From: Chryseobacterium echinoideorum
GTDB lineage: Bacteria > Bacteroidota > Bacteroidia > Flavobacteriales > Weeksellaceae
Direction of reading: 5' to 3'
Assembly (NCBI RefSeq): GCF_007474535.1
Contig: NZ_VKNW01000012.1
Location: forward strand, 42,848-106,847
Length of the DNA stretch: 64,000 nt
In this document: positions 1 through 7,627 of the stretch, one piece after another
Layout of the letters: each line of letters begins with the position of its first letter
Numbering within the stretch: position 1 is the first letter of the stretch
Notes under the pieces: generated by a model
Seen by the model: only the letters and a program-made list of their open reading frames with translations
Told to the model about the DNA's origin: nothing
Database searches by the model: none
Program-made: the position numbers and the translations under genes

Positions 1-318
1 TATCGAAGGATCAATAAAATCTCCAATATACTTTACTGAGCTTTTGGGATTTTTCCTAAGTATATTTTCAAGACTTATTAAATCAACATACCCATCGTTT
101 GTAGCGTAAAGAACTAACAAAAAAGGACTAAACAAAGGCAGCCCATTCTCCAGAGTATTGAGAACTTCTATAATATAAGAACGATAGGCAATAACACCAA
201 TACCACGAATTGAGATAAGATTATTTTCGTTGTACCCGCTATCATCCTGAATATCCTCATCGGTTGTCCATTCCCAAATAAAATTTTTGTATGACTGAAA
301 ATACTCTCTTACATCCAT
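1..318 (-). CDS. Hypothetical protein, 3'-truncated by window edge, third gene of MoxR cluster
   Basis: The first 106 residues of a protein are visible; the rest lies beyond base 1. It begins MDVREYFQSYKNFIWEW and includes a predicted hydrophobic stretch around residues 60-72 (LPLFSPFLLVLYA). The ATG overlaps the last codons and stop of the gene before it (ATGGATGTAA shared), so the two are almost certainly translationally coupled. I do not recognise the family. From position it is probably another component of the MoxR-linked system encoded by the next three entries. The open frame without a stop, the overlap and the uniform codon use are the evidence that it is real. Confidence 0.7.
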   Translation of the reverse strand, partial: MDVREYFQSYKNFIWEWTTDEDIQDDSGYNENNLISIRGIGVIAYRSYIIEVLNTLENGLPLFSPFLLVLYATNDGYVDLISLENILRKNPKSSVKYIGDFIDPSI

Positions 319-1052
319 TCCAAAGATTTTTCTGTTAAACGGAATGAACTTACAGACAATTTTCGGAAATCATTTTTATTAAGATGTAAAACACTTCCGT
401 TTTCGCACCACAAAAGCCATTTTTCATCACATTCATTATATTTTTTCTGCAATAAAAGACTCAAATTTTTAAACTCAAAATCAAAGCCGGTTGGCAAAAA
501 ATGACCATCTTTTTCCCAAAATGTTTTTCCCGGAAAACTAAGCATAGGTATTCCAAAAAACAATGCCTTATTTCCAATAACGATCCAGTTGATTTTTTCT
601 ACTTTAAATTTTGGCAAGGTTATCAATACGTCTTTTATTTCAGCAATCGAACATAATAGAGCGTTTGCAGCATGCTCTTCTTCACTTGGTTTTAATCTAA
701 TCTCAATGTTCTCTTCAATGCCGAAAAAATTATTGTTTGAAATAGGAAATTTTAGCCTTAAAGCTTTATCAATAGGAGTCCAAAGCAAAGCCGTTCTCAT
801 TTTTTTGCTTGGAACCAGAGCATCTTTCCTGAATAAAAGCCCATTTTTTAATTCGTACAGCAAAAAATTGGGCAACTGCTTAATTTCCGGTGAAACAGCC
901 TGTTCATCAGTAAAACCTTTCAGCCAGATAACGTCTTCTTCCAAAGCAATCTGAATATTTTTCCAGTCCCGAATCGAGCCCAGAAAATCTTCATCAACAC
1001 GCGGAATTTCTGCCCAGAATTCTTTTAGACTGTTTGAAGAATCTTTTGCCAT
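309..1052 (-). CDS. MoxR-associated hypothetical protein (possible bpX-type component)
   Basis: A 247-residue soluble protein without signal peptide or membrane segment. It overlaps the 3' end of the MoxR gene by 28 nt and the next gene by 10 nt, so the three are one operon. Features visible are a tryptophan-rich pattern (WAEIP, WKNIQIAL, WLKGF, LLWTPIDKALRLKFP) and a C-terminal half rich in beta-like segments. Established context: MoxR ATPases of this kind are found with von Willebrand A and beta-propeller ('bpX') proteins in predicted NTP-dependent conflict systems. The pattern reminds me of the bpX-type accessory domains, but I cannot confirm that from sequence alone. The vWA and propeller partners, if present, would lie left of the window. 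Confidence 0.7.
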   Translation of the reverse strand: MAKDSSNSLKEFWAEIPRVDEDFLGSIRDWKNIQIALEEDVIWLKGFTDEQAVSPEIKQLPNFLLYELKNGLLFRKDALVPSKKMRTALLWTPIDKALRLKFPISNNNFFGIEENIEIRLKPSEEEHAANALLCSIAEIKDVLITLPKFKVEKINWIVIGNKALFFGIPMLSFPGKTFWEKDGHFLPTGFDFEFKNLSLLLQKKYNECDEKWLLWCENGSVLHLNKNDFRKLSVSSFRLTEKSLEWM

Positions 1053-2158
1053 AAACTTTCAATTTGTTGTTGAATGTACTGTTTCTGTTCAGGATTTCTG
1101 ATCCAGTCACAACGGGTTTGAAGGTATCTTAATTTATCTTTAATCACATTCTGCTCTTCAAAACTTAAAGATCCCTCATTCCATTTATCTACTAAAATTT
1201 TTACGTCTTTCATCACATCTTCAGGATTGGGTGTTTTATTTTGCAATGCTTGAGGATGAGACTTCGGATGATCATCTTTTTCAATGGTTCTGTTGATGAT
1301 TCCTTCTAAAATCTCAATCTGTTCTTCAGTATCCCAAATATGTTTTAGCACCCACAAATCTGAAATAATAGCTTCATTTCTTCCACAAATTAAAGCACTT
1401 GCCGCAATGAGGTTCTGCAATTTTACAGCTCTACGGTCGGAAATCGCAATTCCTGTATTTCTAAGGCTCAGTATAGTATTTAAATAAATTTCGTAAATAG
1501 GTCTTAAATCAATTGTTTTACAAAGTTGCTGAAGCTCTTTTATTTCATGTGATAGAATTTCAGGAGTTTCTGTTTCGCTGTCATTTTCTAATTTTCTTCC
1601 TGCTAAAAGTACCTGATGAAGAAGATCCGGATGTACATAATCCACATTAATTCTGATGAGAAAACGGTCGAACAAGGCATTCAATGCTTCGTCTTCGGGA
1701 AGCACATTGCTCGCTCCTACGAACATCAACGCAGGAAGATGTTTGGTTTCTTTTCCCCGCTTGAAGATCTTTTCATTTAGAGCCATCAAAAGAGAATTGA
1801 GAATTGCTGAGTTTGCATTAAAAATTTCATCCAGAAAAACCATGGATGCTTCCGGCATCATTCCTTCGGTGTTGGTAGATAATTCCCCTTCTTTTAATTT
1901 TCTGATATCAAAAGGCCCGAAAATTTCGTTTGGCTCTGTGAAACGGGTTAATAAATATTCAAAGTTTTTTCCATCTTTCACTGTTTTAGACAAAGTTCTT
2001 ACAATAGCTGATTTTGCGGTTCCGGGAGGTCCGTATAAAAAGGCATTTTCTCTTGCTAAAAGGCAGATTCCCAATAAATCGACAACGTCATTTTTGCCAA
2101 CGAATGTATTTTTAACGAAAGCTAAAACTTTGTTTAATTTTTCTATATTTTGAGTCAT
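1025..2158 (-). CDS. MoxR/RavA-family AAA+ ATPase
   Basis: A 377-residue AAA+ ATPase. Walker A is GPPGTAKS at residues 43-50, Walker B is VFLDEI near 107-112, and a sensor-1-like segment FVGASN follows near 148. The segment YLLTRFTEPNEIFGP is typical of the RavA branch of MoxR ATPases, in which the ATPase acts as a chaperone-like motor on vWA-domain partners. The C-terminal ~90 residues are charged and helical. It heads an operon with the 247-residue protein (28-nt overlap) and the truncated gene at the left edge. The gene at 2301-2942 lies upstream in the same direction with a 142-nt gap. The function inferred is a MoxR motor in a multi-component system; the substrate is unknown. Confidence 0.88.
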   Translation of the reverse strand: MTQNIEKLNKVLAFVKNTFVGKNDVVDLLGICLLARENAFLYGPPGTAKSAIVRTLSKTVKDGKNFEYLLTRFTEPNEIFGPFDIRKLKEGELSTNTEGMMPEASMVFLDEIFNANSAILNSLLMALNEKIFKRGKETKHLPALMFVGASNVLPEDEALNALFDRFLIRINVDYVHPDLLHQVLLAGRKLENDSETETPEILSHEIKELQQLCKTIDLRPIYEIYLNTILSLRNTGIAISDRRAVKLQNLIAASALICGRNEAIISDLWVLKHIWDTEEQIEILEGIINRTIEKDDHPKSHPQALQNKTPNPEDVMKDVKILVDKWNEGSLSFEEQNVIKDKLRYLQTRCDWIRNPEQKQYIQQQIESLWQKILQTV

Positions 2159-2259
2159 TTGTTTTTGTATTATAATTTTTGTTCTCTTTTTAAACGCAAA
2201 GTGTGCAACGTTTCTTTTAAGTGCTACCTGTTTTTAAGCTCGCTATGGCGTTTGACTAT

Positions 2260-2273
2260 GTCGAATCTTCGAC
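2260..2273. repeat. Short inverted repeat in MoxR leader
   Basis: GTCGAA-TC-TTCGAC is a perfect 6-bp inverted repeat in the 142-nt spacer upstream of the MoxR gene. It is followed by CTTCACTCAGC, which resembles an interspersed intergenic motif I remember from flavobacterial genomes. It may be the remnant of such an element. Confidence 0.3.
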
Positions 2274-2300
2274 TTCACTCAGCTAAGAAATATAAAAACT

Positions 2301-2942
2301 TTAATTGTTCATTATTTTTAATTCTCTCCAGAAATTATCCTTATGCATTCCAAATTCAGCAATCAATAATTGGTTAATGAAAGGAATTTCAGCAAGTTTA
2401 TAATCTTTTTTCTCAACAATTCTTTCGAGATATAGCTTCCGGTAGGTTTTATCTTTCAATTCTTCTTCCCAATTGATATTTTCCAAGTCCAGATCATATC
2501 CTATTCCTGAATAATGAAATTGCAGTAAAATACTTTCCAGCATTTTAATCAATGGATCTTCCGGATCTGCGCTTTGTAAGGCTTCAATAATTTGCGGTAA
2601 AAACCTTAACGTCAAATCTGCTGAAACTATGGATGAGACATTTCTTTCTCCTTTAAATACAGGAATTAGTTTATCCAGATCCTTTGCAGTGTCTTTTCTT
2701 ATCAGATGCAATTGTGCGCTATGATAAACCACTTTACCTGCCCAAACTGCGGTTTCTCGGTCAAAGCTGATTTTGTCTGATAAAAATTCGAGTCGCTCTT
2801 TTTCGAACTCAGATTCGAAATAATCGGCAGCATTTTCTTCCTCTTTTTTCGAAATCTGCGGTATATCTGTAAAAATGGTAATACACTGCTCTTTTCTCAG
2901 CAGAAAAAGGGTGTCTAAAAATGGGGATTTATTATCCATCAT
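2301..2942 (-). CDS. Hypothetical protein upstream of MoxR cluster
   Basis: A 213-residue, acidic, probably all-helical soluble protein with no signal peptide. It starts MMDNKSPFLDTLFLLRKEQ and contains long amphipathic segments (AADYFESEFEKERLEFLSDK, IIEALQSADPEDPLIKML). It lies 142 nt upstream of the MoxR ATPase in the same direction and may be cotranscribed. I do not recognise the family with certainty; the position suggests an accessory component of the MoxR-linked system (bpX4-like is one possibility). A -7 box (TATTTTTG, 2947-2954) sits only 5 nt upstream of the start codon, suggesting a leaderless transcript. Confidence 0.75.
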   Translation of the reverse strand: MMDNKSPFLDTLFLLRKEQCITIFTDIPQISKKEEENAADYFESEFEKERLEFLSDKISFDRETAVWAGKVVYHSAQLHLIRKDTAKDLDKLIPVFKGERNVSSIVSADLTLRFLPQIIEALQSADPEDPLIKMLESILLQFHYSGIGYDLDLENINWEEELKDKTYRKLYLERIVEKKDYKLAEIPFINQLLIAEFGMHKDNFWRELKIMNN

Positions 2943-2946
2943 TTAA

Positions 2947-2954
2947 CAAAAATA
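2947..2954 (-). promoter_or_regulatory. -7 box, probable leaderless promoter
   Basis: TATTTTTG on the minus strand matches TAnnTTTG and ends 5 nt before the ATG at 2942. With the usual start-site offset the transcript would begin at or next to the start codon. No clear upstream TTG at standard spacing. Confidence 0.45.
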
Positions 2955-3065
2955 GAATTATTTCAAATATGAAAAAATTGATTTATCAAAACTTAACAAT
3001 TTAATTCTTATTATTTTTAAAAACACTGGATGACAATGAAAATATCCTTTAACAAACCATAAAAA

Positions 3066-3110
3066 AATAAAACAACCGCAAAGTACTTTACACTTTACGG
3101 TTGTTTTATT
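3066..3110. terminator. Bidirectional hairpin terminator after SDR gene
   Basis: Arms AATAAAACAACCGCAAAGT and ACTTTACGGTTGTTTTATT pair over about 18 bp with one mismatch, flanked by A-runs and T-runs. It lies 23 nt downstream of the SDR stop on the minus strand. Confidence 0.85.
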
Positions 3111-3132
3111 TGAAAATTTTAATTTCAAAAAA

Positions 3133-3879
3133 CTATTTCAGAAGATAGCCAATTGCGCCTCCATCCACCAAGAGTTCACTTCCGGTAATAAAACTTGCCT
3201 GGTCAGAAGCTAAGAAGAGAACCGCCTTTGCAATTTCCGAAGGATCACCCATCCTTCCCAATGCGACAGATTTTGCAAATTCATCCTGCATTTCGAGGCT
3301 TGGAACTGCTTTGTCAAAACCTTCCGTTTTTGTCGGTCCCGGACTTACAATATTTACTCTTATTTTTCTTTCTGCGAGTTCATTGGCTGCAATCTGGGCA
3401 ATTTTATTTACTGCTCCTTTCGTCGCCGAATAAATGCTTCCGTGCATCTGTGCGGTAGTAGCAACCGTTGAAGAATTAAAGACAACTGAAGAACCTTCCG
3501 TAAAATGCGGAATCAGCTTTTGTAAGGTAAAAAAATAACCTTTTACATTGGTATTAAACTGGTAATCAAAGTCTTCTTCAGTCGCATGCTCAATCGGTGC
3601 AAAAACAGCAGTTCCGGCATTCAGGAAAAGAACATCTACTTTATTTCCGCTATCTGCAACATACTTTTCGAGACTGGTAATTCCCGACATGGTTGAAGTA
3701 TCAGAAACAATGGTTTTCAGTTTTGAATTATTGATTCTTGCTTCTGCTTTTTTAAGATTTTCAGCATTCCTACCCGTTATTAAAACATTTGCTCCAGCTT
3801 CTATAAATGCTTTTGCTGTTGCAAATCCTATTCCTGTGCTTCCGCCAGTGATTACTACATTTTTGTCTGTAAAATTCAT
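3133..3879 (-). CDS. SDR-family NAD(P)-dependent oxidoreductase
   Basis: A 248-residue classical short-chain dehydrogenase/reductase. It has the cofactor motif TGGSTGIG near the N-terminus, NAGTAVF, a serine region FNSSTVATT and the catalytic YSATK. The C-terminus has the usual ITGSELLVDGG motif. The in-frame ATG at 3912 would add 11 residues unlike the family; the start at 3879 (MNFTDKNVVITGG) fits the family and leaves space for the promoter box at 3910-3917. Transcribed divergently from an HxlR regulator; in such pairs the regulator commonly controls the reductase and responds to electrophiles or oxidants. Substrate not predictable. Confidence 0.9.
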   Translation of the reverse strand: MNFTDKNVVITGGSTGIGFATAKAFIEAGANVLITGRNAENLKKAEARINNSKLKTIVSDTSTMSGITSLEKYVADSGNKVDVLFLNAGTAVFAPIEHATEEDFDYQFNTNVKGYFFTLQKLIPHFTEGSSVVFNSSTVATTAQMHGSIYSATKGAVNKIAQIAANELAERKIRVNIVSPGPTKTEGFDKAVPSLEMQDEFAKSVALGRMGDPSEIAKAVLFLASDQASFITGSELLVDGGAIGYLLK

Positions 3880-3909
3880 CGTGTACTTATTTATTTTTGT
3901 TTTACAGAG

Positions 3910-3946
3910 CAAAACTATGACATATTAGTTACTTTTAGTAACTTTG
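3910..3946. promoter_or_regulatory. Divergent promoters and HxlR operator candidate
   Basis: The minus-strand -7 box TAGTTTTG (3910-3917) serves the SDR gene. The plus-strand -7 box TAACTTTG (3939-3946) serves the hxlR gene. Between and overlapping them is the perfect inverted repeat AGTTACT-TTT-AGTAACT (3927-3943), and further GTAAC half-sites occur at 3962, 3973 and 3981. Placement is ideal for an HxlR dimer to block both promoters. Confidence 0.7.
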
Positions 3947-3986
3947 CACTGATAAATAACAGTAACAACGAGGTAACAAAGTAACA

Positions 3987-4343
3987 ATGGAGTGCAAAGC
4001 AATAAATTTTCAGCAGGAATACAAAAAAGAAATGCGTGCAGTACAGGATTCTATGGATGTTCTTCACGGTAAATGGAAGATTGCCATTTTATCATCAATC
4101 TGCTATTACAGCAAACGCAGATTTTCGGATATTCTGAATGATATTGATGGAATTTCAAACCGAATGCTCAGCAAAGAATTAAAAGAACTTGAATTTAATA
4201 AACTTATTGAAAGAAAAGTACTGAATACACAGCCGGTAACTGTAGAATACACGCTCACCGAACACGGAAACACCTTAAAAATCATTATCGAAAATCTTCA
4301 TCAATGGGGAGTTGAGCACAGAAAAAAAATTGTGGAAGGCTAA
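3987..4343 (+). CDS. HxlR-family winged-helix transcriptional regulator
   Basis: A 118-residue protein with the HxlR/DUF24 pattern: DVLHGKWKIAILSSI, RRFSDIL, ISNRMLSKELKELE, IERKV and VEYTLTEHG. A cysteine at residue 3 (MECKA) corresponds to the redox-sensing N-terminal cysteine of YodB/HypR-type members. It is divergent from the SDR gene, with an inverted repeat in the shared promoter region, so autorepression and control of the SDR gene by thiol-reactive compounds is the natural inference. Confidence 0.92.
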   Translation: MECKAINFQQEYKKEMRAVQDSMDVLHGKWKIAILSSICYYSKRRFSDILNDIDGISNRMLSKELKELEFNKLIERKVLNTQPVTVEYTLTEHGNTLKIIIENLHQWGVEHRKKIVEG

Positions 4344-4410
4344 AGAATTATTTATTCAAAGATCAAAATCGCTAATCTCTTGAAAATAGACGGATGTATT
4401 GAGATAATGA

Positions 4411-4443
4411 TTGGCTTAAAAAAACTTATTTTTATTATCTTTG
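4411..4443 (+). promoter_or_regulatory. Promoter of deoD
   Basis: TTG at 4411-4413 and TATCTTTG at 4436-4443, separated by 22 nt, match the Bacteroidota housekeeping promoter. The ATG is 20 nt downstream of the box. Confidence 0.75.
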
Positions 4444-4462
4444 CTTTCGTTAAAACAATAAT

Positions 4463-5173
4463 ATGAGCATTCACATCAGCGCTAAAAAAGGAGAAATCGC
4501 AAAAGTAGTTTTACAGCCCGGAGATCCTTTGAGAGCTAAATATATTGCTGAAAATTTTCTTGAAAACGCAAAACTGGTAAGCCAGACAAGAGGTATTTTT
4601 TATTATACAGGAACCTATAAAGGTAAAGAAATCTCTGTCGGAGCAAGCGGAATGGGTTTCCCAAGTATCGGAATTTATTCTTTTGAACTTTTTACGGAAT
4701 ATGAGGTAGATACCATCATCAGAATCGGAACTTGTGGCGGATATTCTAATGATGTAAAATTGTTTGACCTGCTGAATGTGGAGAATGCAGCAAGCGAAAG
4801 TACGTACGCCAAATTTGCGTGGGGATTTGAGGAAGATATTATTTCTCATCAGGGAAATATTTATGGGATCATTAATGAAACCGCTGAAGAACTCGGTTTA
4901 AAAACCAGAGCCACCAATATTCACAGCAGTGATATTTTTTACAGAAAAGATCCTGCCGTTCCTGAAATTGCGACAAAATACAATTGTCCTGCTGTAGAGA
5001 TGGAAGCTTTCGGATTATTTGCCAACGCCAAACAATTGGGAAAAAATGCAGCAACTATTCTTACCGTTTCGGATATTATTCCTACTCATGAACAAATTTC
5101 CGCTGACGAAAGAGAAAGAGCTTTGAAACCAATGATAGAACTGGCTCTGGAATCTGCATTAAAGGTAATTTAG
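4463..5173 (+). CDS. deoD: Purine-nucleoside phosphorylase DeoD
   Basis: A 236-residue, trimer-of-dimers-type purine nucleoside phosphorylase, which splits purine (deoxy)nucleosides with phosphate for salvage. Diagnostic segments are PGDPLRAKYIAE (phosphate binding), RIGTCGG, AVEMEAFGLF (ribose and base site) and the catalytic-aspartate loop VSDIIPTHEQ followed by a conserved arginine. Length matches E. coli DeoD (239). Single gene with its own promoter and a strong terminator. Confidence 0.95.
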   Translation: MSIHISAKKGEIAKVVLQPGDPLRAKYIAENFLENAKLVSQTRGIFYYTGTYKGKEISVGASGMGFPSIGIYSFELFTEYEVDTIIRIGTCGGYSNDVKLFDLLNVENAASESTYAKFAWGFEEDIISHQGNIYGIINETAEELGLKTRATNIHSSDIFYRKDPAVPEIATKYNCPAVEMEAFGLFANAKQLGKNAATILTVSDIIPTHEQISADERERALKPMIELALESALKVI

Positions 5174-5193
5174 TTTTTAAAACACATAAAATT

Positions 5194-5224
5194 AAAGCTC
5201 ATTTCGTTTTGAAATGAGCTTTTT
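5194..5224. terminator. Bidirectional terminator between deoD and epimerase gene
   Basis: AAAGCTCATTTC and GAAATGAGCTTT form a perfect 12-bp stem followed by a T-rich tract, between the convergent genes ending at 5173 and 5236. Confidence 0.9.
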
Positions 5225-5235
5225 ATTTTAGTCCG

Positions 5236-6006
5236 TTATTCACTTTTTAAATGAAAAAAATTCGGATCAGGATATTTAAAGCGAAAACCAAGCTCTGAAA
5301 TGATCTTTTGTGATGAAATAATTCTATTTTCCTGATTAAATTCATCAGGTAAAGGAAGGTTTTTCTGACTGCAGATCACTTCGGCTTTTGTCGGATGAAC
5401 CGGTGCCACAATATTGTATAATTTTGAACTCAATCCTTGATTAATCATCAATTCTATCACCGAAGCAATATCTTCGTAATGAATGTGGTTTACACGCGCA
5501 TTGACATCTGATACGTTATAATTGCTCAATAATCTGTTGTCTCCCATTAAACCAGCCAGCCGAAGAATATTGATCTGGGGATATCTTTTTTTGATTATAC
5601 TTTCTTCCGGAACTTGTTCAGAAAGTAAATCTTTTTCTGAAAATCCCCGAAGCGAATCAGGATACACTCCCGTGGAATTCATAAAAAATATTTGTCCCTC
5701 ATAATCTCCAATGAATGAAAATAAATTCTGAAACCTATTGTATAAAGCTTCCTGTGAAGACCTTTTATGAGAAAAAGGAATTGTAATAATTACGGCATCC
5801 AGATTTATAATTTCTTTCCATTGATCAATATTGGTCATCATTTTATCATCCGGAAAACTTACAATTGTGGGATTGAAATTTTTTGATCGTAAAGTTTTTA
5901 ATTTTTCAGAATTGGTTGTGGTGGTAAATATTTCAAAATCCGAATTCCATTTTTCGGCTAATCTTAAACCCAGCCAACCGCAGCCGATGATTCCTATTTT
6001 CTTCAT
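5236..6006 (-). CDS. NAD(P)-binding epimerase/dehydratase-like protein (YeeZ-like)
   Basis: A 256-residue extended-SDR/Rossmann protein. It begins MKKIGIIGCGWLGLRLAEKW with the GxGxxG dinucleotide motif at residues 8-13, followed by DAVIITIPFS and FMNSTGVYPD. The short C-terminal part and lack of a clear YxxxK resemble YeeZ-type proteins rather than true sugar epimerases. It lies 13 nt downstream of the GNAT-nitrilase gene in the same direction, so probably cotranscribed. Substrate unknown. Confidence 0.8.
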   Translation of the reverse strand: MKKIGIIGCGWLGLRLAEKWNSDFEIFTTTTNSEKLKTLRSKNFNPTIVSFPDDKMMTNIDQWKEIINLDAVIITIPFSHKRSSQEALYNRFQNLFSFIGDYEGQIFFMNSTGVYPDSLRGFSEKDLLSEQVPEESIIKKRYPQINILRLAGLMGDNRLLSNYNVSDVNARVNHIHYEDIASVIELMINQGLSSKLYNIVAPVHPTKAEVICSQKNLPLPDEFNQENRIISSQKIISELGFRFKYPDPNFFHLKSE

Positions 6007-6019
6007 TTTAATATTATAA

Positions 6020-7522
6020 TTACCTTAAATATGTTTCGTACAAATCTTTTCTGCGATCATTCAAAATCTGAACAGAACCATTATAATGAAGATCTTTCAA
6101 TAAGTTTAAATCTACATCCACAATTAAAGTCATTTCTGTATTGGGTGTTGCTTCCCCTTTGATGGCATTTGATGGAAATGCAAAATCTGATGGCGTAAAA
6201 ACCGCAGCCTGACCAAATTGAATATCCATATTATTTACTCCCGGTAAATTTCCTACACATCCTGCAATGGCAACATAACATTCGTTTTCTATGGCTCTTG
6301 CTGCCGCACAATGACGAACTCTGGTATATGCATTCTGCGTATCAGTAAGATAAGGAACAAAAAGAATTTTCATTCCCTGATCGGCGAGAATTCTCGGCAG
6401 TTCCGGAAATTCCACATCATAACAGATCACCAAACCGATTTTTCCGCAGTCTGTATCAAAAACTTTGATCTCACTCCCACCTTTCATCCCATAATATTTC
6501 CTTTCATTCGGAGTGATATGTACTTTTCTGTATTCATCTATTCTTCCGTCACGATGCAGCAGATAACTGATATTATACAACTCGTTATTCTCATAAATCG
6601 GCATACTTCCGGAGATGATATTGACATTATAGCTTATTGCCAGTTCAGAGATTTTGTTTTTGATCTGCTCTGTGAGTTTTGCCAGTTCAATCATACTGTC
6701 TCTCTCCGAAAGCTTATTGAAAGGCGCAAGCAATGGGGTATTAAACAATTCCGGGAAAAGTACAAAATCTGACTTGTAATCTCCCATTACATTGACAAAA
6801 AACTCTACTTGCTCATAAAATGCATTAATATCCTTAAAATGTCTCATTTGCCATTGTACGAGCCCAAGCCTCACCACGCTATCTTGCATCGTGTTGGGCT
6901 TTTTGCTGTAATAAATATTATTCCACTGCATCAAAACTGCGTTTTCGCGGGAAGCTTCGTCTTCCGGAAGATATTTTTTAAGAACTTTTATCGGCAAGAA
7001 ATTGTTGGAGAGTTGAAATGAAAGTACAGGATCATACATTTCTTTATCTCTTACTTTTCTAATGTATTCTCTAGGTGAAAGCTCGTGACTGTATTTATGA
7101 TAATGAGGAATTCTTCCACCCAGAATGATAGATTTAAGGTTGAGCTGCTCACAAAGTTCTTTTCTGGCATCGTATAACCTTCTGCCCAATCTAAGCTCAC
7201 GATACTGAGGATCTACAAATATTTCAATTCCATATAGCACATTTCCTGTTGATATATGAGTATTAAATGTATAATTCCCGGTAATGTCGCTGTAGGTATG
7301 ATCGTCGCCAAACTCGTCATAATTAACAATAATAGATAAAGCAACCGCAGCAATTTTATCATCTACAGTGATACAGATTTGCCCTGCTTCAAAAATTTTG
7401 TTGAGTTTTGCAATACTCTTTTTTGACCAGACGTACTCCGACATTTGTGGATATGCTCTTCTCATGGTTTCCACCAATTCATCATAATCTTCTACTTTCA
7501 GCGTTCGTGTTTCTATCTGCAT
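6020..7522 (-). CDS. Bifunctional GNAT acetyltransferase / carbon-nitrogen hydrolase
   Basis: A 500-residue fusion. Residues 1 to about 180 form a GNAT-like domain, with the acetyl-CoA loop region PQYRELRLGRRLYDAR near 105-120. Residues about 215-500 form a nitrilase-superfamily amidohydrolase with the full triad: E258 (LFPELF), K333 (YRKVHI) and C367 (VICYDVEFPE). This fusion is widespread in bacteria; the branch is usually described as an amidase of unknown substrate. The epimerase-like gene follows 13 nt later. Confidence 0.92.
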   Translation of the reverse strand: MQIETRTLKVEDYDELVETMRRAYPQMSEYVWSKKSIAKLNKIFEAGQICITVDDKIAAVALSIIVNYDEFGDDHTYSDITGNYTFNTHISTGNVLYGIEIFVDPQYRELRLGRRLYDARKELCEQLNLKSIILGGRIPHYHKYSHELSPREYIRKVRDKEMYDPVLSFQLSNNFLPIKVLKKYLPEDEASRENAVLMQWNNIYYSKKPNTMQDSVVRLGLVQWQMRHFKDINAFYEQVEFFVNVMGDYKSDFVLFPELFNTPLLAPFNKLSERDSMIELAKLTEQIKNKISELAISYNVNIISGSMPIYENNELYNISYLLHRDGRIDEYRKVHITPNERKYYGMKGGSEIKVFDTDCGKIGLVICYDVEFPELPRILADQGMKILFVPYLTDTQNAYTRVRHCAAARAIENECYVAIAGCVGNLPGVNNMDIQFGQAAVFTPSDFAFPSNAIKGEATPNTEMTLIVDVDLNLLKDLHYNGSVQILNDRRKDLYETYLR

Positions 7523-7627
7523 ATTTTATTTTTTTTCTAAAGTTACTAAAAACATAGAAAATATCAAGTTTAGTAAGCTTTTGCAATTTTGAGAAATTTA
7601 TAATTCAAAATATCGTTTTCATTAGCA

